35,376 nt of DNA from Zygnema circumcarinatum (Eukaryota > Streptophyta > Zygnematophyceae > Zygnematales > Zygnemataceae). Position numbers and translations under genes: made by a program. Positions 13,082-24,031 of the stretch are shown here, piece by piece. The stretch spans positions 1,373,983 to 1,409,358 of the forward strand of contig CM074820.1 of NCBI GenBank assembly GCA_037447605.1, written 5' to 3'. Positions within the stretch are counted from its first letter, which is position 1, and each line of letters begins with the position of its first letter. Below the pieces are notes generated by a model. The model did not search any database. It was not told the origin of the DNA and worked only from the letters and a program-made list of their open reading frames with translations.

Positions 13082-15428
13082 ATGGCTCCTCCTCCTCCTC
13101 CCTCTCCCAAAGACCGGGACGCCTCTCCCTCCCCCCCTCCCTCCTCGGAGAAAGAGCCTCGCAGCCGCCACAGGAAGCACCGGCGTCAAAGGAAGAAGCG
13201 CCGTGTCTCGCGCAGCCCTGACAGCAGCAGCGACGAGCCGGCGAGTGAGAGTTGCAGCAGCTCAGATGGCGAAAACGGTGGGAGTGGTAGCAGCAGAAGG
13301 AGGCGTAAGGCTGAGAGGCGGAAAAAGCGGAGGTATGTGGGAGTGTATGGTGATGTCTGTGTCTTTGTTCTTGGCGAGAGTCTGGCTTGATTTTGGTATA
13401 TTTGGTGGCTGATAAGGCTTAGAAGTCAAGCCACGGTTTGAGGAATTAGTTGTGGTACTTGGAATGGCCTGGCCTAGTATGGCTCGGTTGTAAATGTGTG
13501 TTCGGCGGAGGCAGTGCACTGGCCTTGTGGATGAGGTTTGAGGGAAGCAGGTCATGGCACTGGTAAGAATGTGACTCTAAGGCCAGAGCGCTGCTATACG
13601 TTAGACGTTGGTGAACGATGCTTCTTGTGTTCAGTTTTTGATTCGTTTTGGGATGATTCCGTATGTACTTTTCGGACCATCTGCCATTTAGATCAGTTGA
13701 TTAGTTCTAGTGTGATTCTTAATCCGTTGCCGCTGGTCTGACTTAGTTTCCTAAATGTTGCAGGGACGATGATAGTGATAGTGACACAGACAGTGAAAGC
13801 GATAGCGAGGATGAGCCCCGCAGGCAAAAGAAGGTCAGTGGCGCACTGTGAAGGGGCTGGTCGGATTTCACGATTTATGCTTTAAGATCTGAAGAACAGA
13901 TTAGCATGTCGCAGCTTTGTCTGTTTGTGGGATAGTTGTAATTGCTGTATATCATCGATGTGCGTTACTCGCACATTCTTTTCAGCGTGTTTCCTCACGA
14001 TCCCTCACTTTCAACCTTTGCTTTGCTTACTCTTGGATTGTACTGGTTGACATTTTGGCGAGCTTAAGGGCATGTGGGAAGATAACCTAAAAGTCTGAGT
14101 CTGTTTGATTTCTGATGCGCTTGTGGATTGGTTTTTGGAATCGGGAGGGCCGGGGCTGAGGACGGGCCTTAGGAGAAAAAAAGCCATTCGGAAAAAGAGA
14201 AGGGGCGCAGCAGTGACAAGAAGCACCGGCGGGAGCGGTCTCGGCACCACAAGGTACATACTTAGCAGCGATGACTGCAGTCTACCGGTGACTTAGCTAG
14301 TTGTTCCTGCCATTTCCTTTGCTGGCTCTGCCAATTGGCTGTTAAGAATGCTTGAAACTAAAACGACTCAATGTACTGATTGTTAGGGTGTCTCGTTCTG
14401 TTGTGGCTTTGCTCGTGCTTGGGTGCTTTGAACCGTCCGTCATTGGAGCTGCCATATGGCAACTCTTTTCGATTCGATTGGGCACGGCGGCCCTTGGGAG
14501 GCTTGCTGAGGTGAACCAGAAATCTAAAAGTCGAGATGGTGATGATTCCTCTCCTGGCCCAGTGCAGCTGTCCAAGGTGAGGTCTCTATGTTCAGTCTCC
14601 AAATCCGCTCCTTGCATCAGTCTTAGTTGATCGCATACGCTCCAGCAGCTTTATTCATTTGAGGGTGTTCTGTAATCGGTTAATTCCATGGAGAACGTTA
14701 AGATATTTCCTTCGTCAACACATCACGATCTTTCCTTTCTCTTTTGGCTGTTGAATCCCTTGGTCATGTGATATCGTTCTTCTCGGACTGTTTGACAAGT
14801 TGTGGGCGTCTGCGCTTTCTTTGGCCTTACTTGATCTATGAGTTTACTTGTATGGTTGGCAGTTCCTGAAGAAAGACGATGCTGCCCGTCGGAGTGTCAT
14901 CTCTGGGAAGAAGGTATGTTGTCTGCTTTTGACAGAAGTCGTTCATTTTCTTTTACGAATTGCTGGTCATTGATATGTGTTGTCGTTGGTTTGCATTCTC
15001 TTCCGAGGTCGTTTTTGTTGTCTTGCTGTCGCACGCATCTGCAATATCGTAGAAGTTACCTTCACAGCATACTACCGATGATCTCAGCCTGTTTGTTTTC
15101 CAATCTGCACGTTCCTATTGTATAATCTTAGGATTCATGGATTCCTGAAATTTTGAATTATAATTTTCACTTAAAATTTTCGATTAGTCTTCTTGAAACT
15201 GGAGGCAAAGACTCCCTATCTCGCCCTACGATTTATCCATGCGGTCAATCCCACGCATGCCCGATCAAACCGTATTGTACGAAAAATGGATGTGATTCAT
15301 GGAATACAACTGGTGTATTTTGCTGTGTTCTTCAGCTTCAATTGAAGGTGGAAAAGACGAAAGAAGATAAAGTTGCAGAGGCCAACAGAAGCAGGCTGCT
15401 TCGTTTTTTGAACGCAAGTTACGACTGA
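13082..15428 (+). CDS. Small Arg/Ser/Lys-rich protein, probably nuclear
   Basis: Six exons join in phase to about 203 residues: 13082-13332, 13764-13833, 14173-14253, 14511-14576, 14863-14913 and 15336-15428 (TGA). The N-terminal third is Pro/Ser-rich, then strongly basic, with RHRKHRRQRKKRR and serine runs. An acidic Asp/Ser block follows (DDDSDSDTDSESDSED), then a second basic block. The C-terminal 50 residues look like a folded, conserved tail, including RRSVISGKK, KVEKTKEDKVAEANR and RLLRFLNASYD. This charge pattern is typical of splicing-associated or other nuclear proteins, but no named domain was recognised and the role is an inference. The start ATG at 13082 is chosen because it gives the frame that splices in phase. 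An upstream ATG at 12988 opens a different frame. Exon 4 uses a TGAG acceptor and is the weakest exon. Confidence 0.65.
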
Positions 15429-17125
15429 GCGTGGAGATTCAATCACGTATCATACATCCTGTCTCTCTCCCTCTCTTCCCGTCGTGTCCTCCTCTCTAGA
15501 GGTGAAGGGACAACCGCCGTAGAGTAAGCAGCTTCGTTTAAGTGCCCTCGTTTTTTCATTCTCGTGTTGTGCGGTTAACGGAAAGCTCGTTTGGGCTGGA
15601 GCACAATAGGATTCTTTATGCTCTTTATGTTCTTTATGCGCACATGGGGTTCCGGCATCATAAGCTCGGGATGACATTGCTACTATGACCTGTTTCATGT
15701 GGAACAGAGGCAATTTGGTGATTCTGTCTCTTGTGGCAGGTCGGTCCATGCCCTCCTTTTGAAGTCTAGTACACGTGACCATGATGCCCTTTACCTTCAC
15801 TGAGCTTTTTTGGGTTTAGAAGTGCAGAGTCTGTTCTTGAGTACCCGATGTAAGCTTCACCTCGCATGATTACTGCAACAGAAAGCTATGACTCAAGTTA
15901 CAGAATCTTCAATCAGGCATAAGGGCGCAACCCAGACGGTTTGAACAATCATTTAAATGCTAGAAGGTGCTTTTTCTGTCACGTATCGATGATTTCCGTT
16001 TATGTTCTATTCTTAAAAAAACAGACTCGCAATCACAAGCAGGATGACAACCGCAATTGCAAGCACAAAAACAATCGTGATTGGAATTGGAAGGCTCCCT
16101 AAGGTAAGTTCATGAAAGGCACTGTCTGGAAATAGGTGCGGTCTCGCTTACAGACTCGTACCTGACGACGCGTTCCTTTTCACCTCGTCGGTCCATCATG
16201 TGGCGCACACCAAGAGGATGGTGGTGGCTAATCTCTTTAGACAGGACTGCAAATGCGTACCCGTTGAGGGTATCATTGAAATGCAAGACCCAAGTAGAGC
16301 TCGCCACGTCGGACAAAATGCATACGTGGAAGCCTGGGATTGGCCCAATGAGAACTCTATTAACTTCCGCGAAGTCGACTTTATCAAGGGCCACTCTGAA
16401 CAGCATTGGAGACTCCAACCTCGATAAAGGCACTAAGCAGCAATAGTAATAATTATTACTACAATGTCGCACAAATTACAAGATCTCGATTCAAAAAATA
16501 ATTAAGCGTCGGGGATTGCGAATTTGCAATGGAGAGATTCGAACTGGCGACCTCCAGCAACGTGACGTGACGACGCAAGAAGACAACACTAGCCGCCAAA
16601 AATATGGTACAGCACAGCAGCAACCTACCACGTGTCACATTGTGATTCGATTTGATTCCCCCCTAAATCTTCCCCAAATTCCCATCTTTTTGGTCTGCCG
16701 AAACCTTTTCAACCGCCTGTACTCTCCACCAATAAGATATAGCCACGTGTTCTTCAAAAGTACATCCCACTGTCACGTCACGCCCGGCCCCATTCCGCCC
16801 CTCCAAAACGTCGAATTTTCAGATTCCAAAATTTCGCAAATCGCGCCAGCAGACGGCCCTCGCGCACGGCACCAATCGGTGCACGCCACGTGGCAGGCTC
16901 CCTCGCGAACTGCTCGCACGTGCGGAGGAACGGGAAACGTCGACGCCGCCCCCGCCACGACTCGCCTGTCGCTCTCACACCTCGCGCCTCTCACTCTCCC
17001 TCTCTCTCTCCAGCTCCCTTTCCCTCTCCCTCTCCCTCTCCCTCCCATGGGAATAGTCCCTGCAGACCACTTCCCAGCCTTTTCATCCTCCTCCCTCATT
17101 TCGTTCTCTCTCGCGCTCGGACGCC
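15429..17125. other. Intergenic region before the SWEET gene
   Basis: This 1.7-kb region between two plus-strand genes holds the 3' end of the Arg/Ser-rich gene and the SWEET promoter. Between 16110 and 16472 both strands stay open, up to 120 codons on the minus strand, but no family is recognised. Four CACGTG motifs and a CT-rich patch lie close to the SWEET start. No RNA gene was found. Confidence 0.45.
16629..17046 (+). promoter_or_regulatory. SWEET promoter: G-boxes and pyrimidine patch
   Basis: CACGTG motifs occur at 16629, 16744, 16887 and 16917. They are followed by a CT-rich patch at about 16976-17046, ending roughly 80 bp before the ATG at 17126. Pyrimidine patches near the transcription start are a known feature of plant core promoters, and G-boxes bind bZIP/bHLH factors. 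No clear TATA box was seen at the expected distance. Confidence 0.45.
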
Positions 17126-19417
17126 ATGGCGTGGCCTATACATTCCTCTGTGAAGCTCATCCTGGGGATCTTCGGCAACATCTCGGCTCTCGGCCTCTTT
17201 GCTTCGCCCGTGTAGGTCCCTCCCTCCCTCCCTTCCTCTCTGGAAACCCATGTACCGCCACAAGTAAAGAGCTGTTAGGAGTGAGGAGGCAGGGAGGGCC
17301 CACAGACCCACGATTGTGCGGATAGCGAGGAGGAAGTCAACGGAGGACTTCGCCGGGCTGCCGTATCTGTGCACGCTGCTTAACTGCTCCCTGTGGTCCA
17401 TTTACGGCCTTTCGCCGTACTCGGACCAGATTCTGGTGACCACCATCAACGTCGCGGGAGCCCTCGCGGCCGCGGTCTATGTCGCCGTCTTCTGCTCGTT
17501 CGCGCGGCCTCTGCATAGGGTACGTGCTGAAGATGGGCTTGGGGGGGAGAGGTTTTGGGGGATGGGGGAGGGAGGGACGGGCAGGGGAAAAGAAGGGCCG
17601 GGGAGAGAGAGGAGGTGACTGGGGAGGGGACGTGGATAGGGAGGGAGGACAGGAGAGAGGGACGAGAGAGGAAGGAGGGAAGGATGCAGAGAAGCCTAGT
17701 GAGAGGAGAGGGGGTCGAGGGGGAGGGAGGGGGAGAGGGAGGGGGGGGGGGGGGGAATTGAAATGGTGGTCAGGTTGAAGGAGGAAATGGCTCTTTCAGC
17801 AATGATGTGAGTGTGAAACGTGTTTCATATTGCATGAGGTTCACGAGTCAGAAAGTCACTTTCTTTGGCAGCGAAGCGGTAGTTTTGATGAAGTCCCTGC
17901 GGGTGCAGGTAAAGCTGCTCGCTATTTTGTCCACAATTGTGAGCTTGTTCGTTGCTCTGGTGGTTGTTTCGCTCACTGCCATCCACGACAAGGATCTCAG
18001 ATCACAGGTGGTGGGAATTATAGCAGATGTGGTTACGATTACGATGTATGCGAGCCCACTATCTATCATATGGCTAGTTATTAAGTCGCGGAGTGTGGAG
18101 TTCATGCCCTTCTACCTCTCTCTGAACGTCTTCATTAACGCGCTCACATGGACAGGTGAGTTGGGGCCCACTTACTTCCCAAGATATTAAGCAAGGTTTT
18201 GAACAGCAGAGTTGTCGGTGGTGAGGGTGAGAGGGGCAATAAGAGAGTGCTGGATCAGCAGCTACGATTGCATAGAGGAGTTTGAAACGACGGATGTATA
18301 GAGTTTGATTGTGAGTGGTAGCATTGGAAAAATATTGTTGGCTAGTTGGTAGAGATTCTAGATGTAAGAGAAAGAATTCGCTTTTGTAGGTTGACAGGTT
18401 ATTTCTTTTGGGTGTCTTCCTTCTCTTTTACACACTAAAACATAAGATTATACGAGAGTAATTTACTTGTATTTTATCATATTGGATGAGGTTGTATTGT
18501 ATTTTAGACTTAACATAAAAAACTTAGCTTGCTTAAGTGGAGGGGAAGGTCGGTTTTTTCGAGTTAAAGGTGAGAGGGCTGCTGCTAACGTGGGCTTCAC
18601 GGCTGGAACAGTGCCTGTATAAAGTAAACGGTTGCATTCAGTGGGTAGTTGCTGTGGGAGGGCTGTGGCAGCTTTACAATAGAATAAAGTAGGTGTATGC
18701 TGTCATTGATGATGTGACGGGAGGGGGCTGCATGGCTTGCAGTGTATTCGGTCTACGTTAGAGACGTATATGTTGGGGTAAGCTCCGTAACTCTGAACGA
18801 CTACTTTGGAAAGAAGGAACAGGCCTTTGTTCGAAGTGATGATGGCTCGCCCCGTCAGTTGGTTTGGCTCGAACGCTAGGGTTTTAATCTGCATGTGAGA
18901 GTAGAAGGAAGGAGACGGATTGTCCAGTTCCATTTCTGATCAGTCTTGCGAGCTTCACTTTGCATCCGAGGACACGGCTTTTGGGACGTCTGTGAATTGG
19001 CAGCTCTGTTTCTGAACCAACACTGTGCATCATGCCTTGATGAGCATGGCATGGACTGGACATGTGTAACATAGCACAGCATGACTTTGAGAAGGTTTAA
19101 AGTCTGAACTGACCTTACATGAACTGGCATGATGGTATGCCGTCACGCTGCAAGTCGTCCTCACATGCCATACCATGCCATGAAGTGATGTGATTGTACC
19201 CCCATGCCAGCACATAGACCGTGTATGACAGTCGGTGCATGACCATGGTGCGCAGATCCCCAACGGTCTGGGCACAGTCCTGGGCGCCCTGCAGCTCATT
19301 ATTTACGGACTCTATTGGCGGCCCGCGGACCGCGTCGGAGCGGCCGACTCCTCTGAGACGACGAAGTCTGCGGAGGAAGAGGAGGAAGAGACCAAGGGAG
19401 GGGTCAGCGCTTGCTGA
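17126..19417 (+). CDS. SWEET: SWEET (MtN3/saliva) sugar transporter
   Basis: Complete gene with five exons: 17126-17211, 17306-17519, 17909-18155, 18743-18777 and 19256-19417. All junctions agree in phase and give 247 residues, the usual SWEET size. SWEETs are seven-helix uniporters that move mono- or disaccharides down their gradient across plasma or internal membranes. The two MtN3 repeats are clear. The first runs from GIFGNISALGLFASP through KSTEDFAGLPYLCTLLNC and YGL to ILVTTIN. The second contains GIIADVVTITMYASPL, KSRSVEFMPFYLSLNVFIN and IPNGLGTVLGALQLIIYGLYW. Conserved prolines of the transport tetrad are present in the ASP, LPY, ASPL and IPNG motifs. The C-terminal tail is short, acidic (Glu-rich) and cytosolic by topology. 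The small fourth exon (35 bp) supplies TM6-TM7 linker residues and fits both neighbouring phases, which supports the model. The substrate cannot be read from the sequence. Confidence 0.93.
17522..17757 (+). repeat. G-rich purine tract in SWEET intron 2
   Basis: The intron between SWEET exons 2 and 3 is dominated by G/A on the plus strand, ending in an uninterrupted run of more than ten G at about 17740-17754. Such tracts can form G-quadruplex or triplex structure. They also create spurious Gly/Arg-rich open frames, which were not annotated. Confidence 0.7.
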
Positions 19418-19483
19418 CCTCTCCCTCTCTCTCTCTCAAGCCGGGCCGGACGGGGCTCTGACAGACAGAGAGAGGGCGTGTTG

Positions 19484-19537
19484 GGGTTAGGGTTAGGGTT
19501 AGGGTTAGGGTTAGGGTTAGGGTTAGGGTTAGGGTTT
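19484..19537 (+). repeat. Interstitial telomere-like array (TTAGGG)n
   Basis: Eight perfect GGGTTA units plus a partial one start 67 bp after the SWEET stop codon and so probably lie in its 3' UTR. The unit is TTAGGG, not the TTTAGGG typical of land plants. On the minus strand it translates as Asn-Pro repeats, which is an artefact. Confidence 0.95.
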
Positions 19538-20043
19538 TGCTTCAACCATTGGCTCACAGGGACTCCTTGAAGCCTCCCTCCTTCCGTACGCATTTCTCAC
19601 TGTCCATAGTGTAAAAATAAGCTGCGTGTTGTGTACAGCGAGCTGCTCTACCGCGATTTTGCAGTTTTTATCTACTTTTAGTTTCTTTAGCGGTTGGGCT
19701 TGGGCACCGAGTGCACGTTATTCTTTTTTCCTTCTTTCAAATGCGATGTCTGCACTGAGGACCGCGCGCATCATCACTCTCTCTCCTTTGGCAGTTCCTG
19801 TAAGCGAACAGTCGCAGGCAGCGCCCGTCCACCGAAACAAGCAGCGCCTTGGCACTGGGGCAAACCCGGTTTGCGGTTTGACGACCAAGTTGCAAACCTA
19901 CCTGGAACCAAGTTTTTTTTGTTTTTCTTTTGCATAAAAAATTTGCCCTCTAAAACCTTGAAATCTAAAAGCCTCAAGCCCTAAAAAAACCTTCCTCCAT
20001 GGCGAGCTGCCGTACAGTCGAGCATCGTCCAATGGGCCCTCGC

Positions 20044-20733
20044 CACGTGCTCTCTGTAGGGGGTGGGGGGGGAGGCGTCAGGCCTAGGGGGAATCCGCAG
20101 TTGCAAACCGCGGCGGCGGTTTTTGGGTCCTCCGAAACCGAGTTTCTCGGAGCTGCGCTTCAACCGCCCGCACGTGCGGGACGGTTGGGAAGCCCAAAAC
20201 GGGCGCAGCTAGCGCCATCGAGAGAGCGCCACGTGGCGTCCACGTGGAGTGAGTTGGTCGGTACGTCACGTGGTGGTAGTTTGGTTGTGCTCCAGTATTT
20301 TTGGGCTGTGCCCCGAACCTATATTCGCGTTTCTGACTGTTGGATTGGACAGCCAGATCTCGTTACTTGCTCCTGGCTGCACCACGTGTCATATAGCAGG
20401 AATTTCTGACGTTGGATGTGCCACGCATACCATCTCACATAACTGTGCGATGTGCCAAGTGCGAGATCTTCGGACTTTGCTCGTGGACACGCCACGTGTC
20501 GATAGCTAAAAAACCGGCTCCATGTGACACCACGCAGCGGCGTAGCAAGTAATTTTTTCACTGCATGGAAACGCCACCCGAGCATTCAAACGTGCGAGGT
20601 CTTGACAATTGCTCCTGCTCGCGCCACGTATCTTTCACACGTGTGAATCCCGTACAGTATGTGCCTACAACAAAAGTTCCGGACACATGGCGCTCTTTGA
20701 TTGGTCCACACGGGCAGAATGACCGGTCACGTG
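20044..20733. promoter_or_regulatory. Dense G-box cluster
   Basis: CACGTG occurs at 20044, 20171, 20230, 20241, 20267, 20383, 20493, 20638 and 20728. Several are in the extended contexts CCACGTGTC or CCACGTGGC that bind bZIP (ABRE-like) factors in plants. The position between two converging gene tails is unexpected for a promoter. It may belong to an unrecognised transcript or act as a distal element. Confidence 0.45.
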
Positions 20734-20933
20734 ACATTTTGTCTCGAAGGAACCACGAGTATTCTGATGGGTTTTATTACCAAGCAAGCTCTGCTTTTGG
20801 TCATATTTTTTTTTTTCACTGACTTTTTCACCCTTTTGGTTCTTGCAACCATTAATTTATCACGGAAAAAAGAAAACCCACGTATTATTACTCTTGGCTA
20901 CCATCTTAAGTTTATTTGAACACAATTCAAATT

Positions 20934-20974
20934 CCCCCCCCCNNNNNNNNNNCCCCCCCCCCCCCCCCCCCCCC
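20934..20974. other. Assembly gap (10 N) within a poly-C tract
   Basis: Ten N (20943-20952) are flanked by 9 C on the left and 22 C on the right, just 3' of the AP endonuclease stop. The gap is most likely a collapsed or unreadable homopolymer of unknown true length. Confidence 0.95.
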
Positions 20975-20995
20975 AGCTCAGCTTCCATCCATCCC

Positions 20996-23900
20996 TCAAA
21001 GACAAAAGTGAAGGCCAATGGGGCAGTGGTCGCTGCCTCCCACTGCAGGAATTGTGAAGGAATCGAAGTCTGAGGCAGCGACTGACTGCGATACTATGGA
21101 GTAGTCCAGCCGCCACCCTGCGAAAAAATATTCCAATTTCTTACATTTATTAGAAAAATGAATGGAGGTGACCCTCGCAGTATTTAGGGGAATTCGAGGC
21201 CTCCATGGCTTCCGGCTGAAGCGACCAATAACAGAAGAACCCTAAAAACCCTAAAAACCTTAAAAACCCATTCGACTAACATCGGAAACCCATAGCTCTG
21301 GAAAGACATTCAGAAAAAAAGTGAAAAAAGGTGAATTTAAACAAGACTAAAACTGAGACCAACATTGAAACACGTTCCTAGTCCAATTTCAACACATTCA
21401 AACCCTCACATGAAGCACACAGTCTAAACAAGCATCCTTTCTCACCTGCATTTTTAGGGCGGGCCCCGGAGCGGTATCCCCAGTAGGTGTAGGCCACCTT
21501 ATTGGGGTGCTGTTTGCGGAATGTGTCCACAAAGCCATGCCCCAAAATCAACTTTTCAAAGCTCGTTCTCTCTTCCTGAGTGAACCCCGCGCTTTTGGTA
21601 TTCCCCTGCGATTCAGATCAACAAAAATGAGCAACAATGATGAGAGCTTGAACGTTGGGAGTTTAATGAGGAGGAGGAGGAGGAGGCAAAAGGGGGCTTC
21701 ATATCACTTGAATCTGATTTAACTGGCCTGATTTCGGAAAGAAATGAGTCGAGATTGATGGAGTGGGTGTAGAAGGGAAGAGACACATGAATTGAGGGTG
21801 ATTTTCAGCATTTTTCTCAGTGAAAAAGGTGAGGGGACACGTGTCGCACATCGGGATGATGAATGTCGATCTCTTCATGCGAAACATTGAGATCCCCCAA
21901 CATAATGACCGGTTTCGCCTTTTCCAACTCCTACAAACATAGCAATAAGGACAGGAACAGTAAAGCGATGCAAGAAGCGAAGGAGAAGCAATATTGCTAT
22001 CTGCTTAACAAACTGACTGCATCGATTTGATTGCCCCTATCTACTATAGACAAGTTAATGAGGTGGTTAATAACAGAAGGTGCACAGGGGCCTGGAAGGA
22101 AAGAAACAAGTGCAGAGGCAGAACAGGGGGGAGGGAGAGGAAGAGGGTTGAGACGACGAGTGTAGAAGAAGGAAAATAGATGGAGATACAAGTGAAACTA
22201 AATGTAATTCTTATAACATGCAAAGTAATGCAGAAGGAGGGTGAGAGGAGAGAAGCAGGTTAGCTTTAGGAGAGTCGATCTCACCTGCAGGTGGCGGGCC
22301 AGTGCAGGGTCCCATTCGTTTGTCCGATAGCTCTGCAGAAAGAAGGGAATCACACACCCTTAAAAGTGTCAAAATGAAGGCGAGAATATGTCCATTTCTT
22401 TTTACCAAAACTAGGACAATATCAGTACGCTTCACTACGGTTCAAATCGGTGAGATAGTTCGGCAGTCTCTAAGTTAGAAGCCCGAGTTTCGAGTCCACA
22501 AATGATTGTTCTGAACTTGCAAGGTGGTCCATCTGATACAGTCTACCAACAAGGGTAGAAATGGGGAGGTCAGGTCAAATGGGTCTTACTAGTCGATCCA
22601 GTTTTTCGCCAGAATTGGGAAAATAAACTGAAACCACAAAAAACTTCTCATATTCTGCAGTTATTGTTCTTCCTTCCGAGTCATGCTCCGGTATGCCAAC
22701 GCCGTATGAAACTTTCAGAGGCTCTACCTGCAAGACGCAGGCACAAAATATATGTATATATACATATACACAGGATGTTCCAAATCAGGGTAAAAGCTGG
22801 GAAAAAGCTTCTGTACGTAATGAGACGGAGCAGATTTAACAAGGAAGAGAAGGAAACACTTTAGCCCTACTCTTGACCTGCCCTATTCATTACAAACCTT
22901 GGAAAACAAAGCACATCCGGAATATCCAAGCTTGGCAGTGCTGCAGCTCCAAAAGGAGCGGTATTCTGGCAGAAGCCCCTCTGAGATATCCTTCACATCC
23001 TTCTCCTGAAGCCCCCATGTGTCCCAAACTTTGAATTCTTAGTCTGATTAGACAGATTGAATGATGTACTTTACCCGTTCATCTTTTGTCAAACATGAGC
23101 GTATTTTGAACAGAACTTTAGAATAAAGTCGAATTGTTACGGCAATGTTGCAGTGTGTAAACTGGAAGCGCATGTTTGGCATTGAAGTTTGACAGTCCTG
23201 AAGCGAGTGAGCGAACAAATGGAGCCCTACCTGCAACTTTGTCTCCTGAAGGCAAAGGATATCCGGCCCCTCACTTTGCGAGAGCTGACTCAGAATAGGA
23301 ATCTCTGACTGTTTTTCGCCACTTTTCGACTTCAACAAGCCACGGAGACCATTGACATTCCAAGAAATAACTTTAAAAAGTTGCTGCTTTTTTTTCGGAA
23401 CTGGTGTCTTTCTCATTGTGGCTGGATCATAAGCAACCCACTCAGACTGAGGTTTTCTATGCACAAGCACAGTCCATGGCTGAGAGCTTTGACTTGCAGC
23501 TGCTGAAGCAGCCATGGCAGCAGCTGTAGCAGCAGCTTTACTACCTCCGCGGGCCTTATTTTTGCTCACGATCTTCTCCTTACTCTCTTTACCCTTCTCC
23601 CCCTTCTCTCCCTTACCATCACCATTACCAACGTCACTTTCAATAACCGTCTGTTGTCTACTTTGGCTTCTTGTTGTCCTCTTCAGCGTAGACGACTCAC
23701 TCCCATTTTCCTCTCCTCCTTTCAATGTGACTCGTACGTCCACATCACCCCCATCACCTCCCTCTCCCTCCTCCCCTTCGCTTGTCACCTTCCGCGCTAT
23801 TCTTCTCTTCTTTCCTCCACCACCCCTCCCTTCAGCAGAGTCTCCCTCCGTCCCACCTTCCACCTCTATATCCTTGACATTGTCCTGATTTCCACCTTCA

Positions 23901-24031
23901 ACTCTCCTCACCCCCCTCTTTGCAGGGCTCCTCCCCTTAGTCGAGGGGACCTCAGAGGGTTCAGGAGGCTCCTTTTCCTTTATCGAGGCCGAGCTCTGAA
24001 CCCTCTGTCCCCCTATTTTACGCTTCGCCAT
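20996..24031 (-). CDS. AP endonuclease, ExoIII/APE1 class
   Basis: Complete gene with seven exons on the minus strand: 24031-23231, 23005-22898, 22727-22590, 22332-22285, 21930-21841, 21605-21446 and 21117-20996. They join in phase to 488 residues. The enzyme cleaves DNA 5' of abasic sites in base-excision repair. The catalytic core (about 220-488) is complete: SWNVNGLR (N225), LCLQETK (E263), [25 protein letters not shown] (D378, N380), [14 protein letters not shown] (D453) and GSDHCPIG (D478, H479). By established APE1 chemistry these bind Mg2+ and the phosphate and activate water. The N-terminal 200 residues are low-complexity, Lys/Glu/Gly-rich, with basic patches ([15 protein letters not shown]) suggesting nuclear import. 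The start at 24031 was chosen; the frame stays open to 24289, but the extra residues look like translated UTR. The exon-5 donor could instead be nine bases upstream. Confidence 0.93.

Larger units (their letters stand above)
19418..20995. other. Convergent intergenic region with G-box cluster
   Basis: The region lies between the SWEET stop (+) and the AP endonuclease stop (-). It holds the telomere-like array, the second half of which borders a promoter-like stretch with nine CACGTG motifs (20044-20733), and an assembly gap. No coding exon with family motifs was found on either strand. Confidence 0.5.

Noticed and set aside
16510-16565. T-arm-like AGTTCGAATCT on the minus strand
   Set aside because: No matching stems and no A box at the right distance; chance match.
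16516-17325. 269-codon plus-strand frame upstream of and overlapping the SWEET start
   Set aside because: It runs through promoter and CT-rich sequence and across SWEET exon 1 in another frame; no protein motif.
19312-19593. Minus-strand frame with Asn-Pro repeats
   Set aside because: It is the reverse translation of the TTAGGG array and the SWEET last exon.
21238-21272. CCCTAAAAA-like repeats as a second telomeric array
   Set aside because: The units are irregular in length and only three; ordinary A-rich intron sequence of the AP endonuclease gene.
22440-22500. tRNA-like box sequences (TAGTTCGGCAG ... GTTTCGAGTCC) in an AP endonuclease intron
   Set aside because: The spacing between A-like and B-like boxes is too short, and neither the T stem nor the acceptor stem pairs. 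At best a degenerate tRNA-derived fragment.
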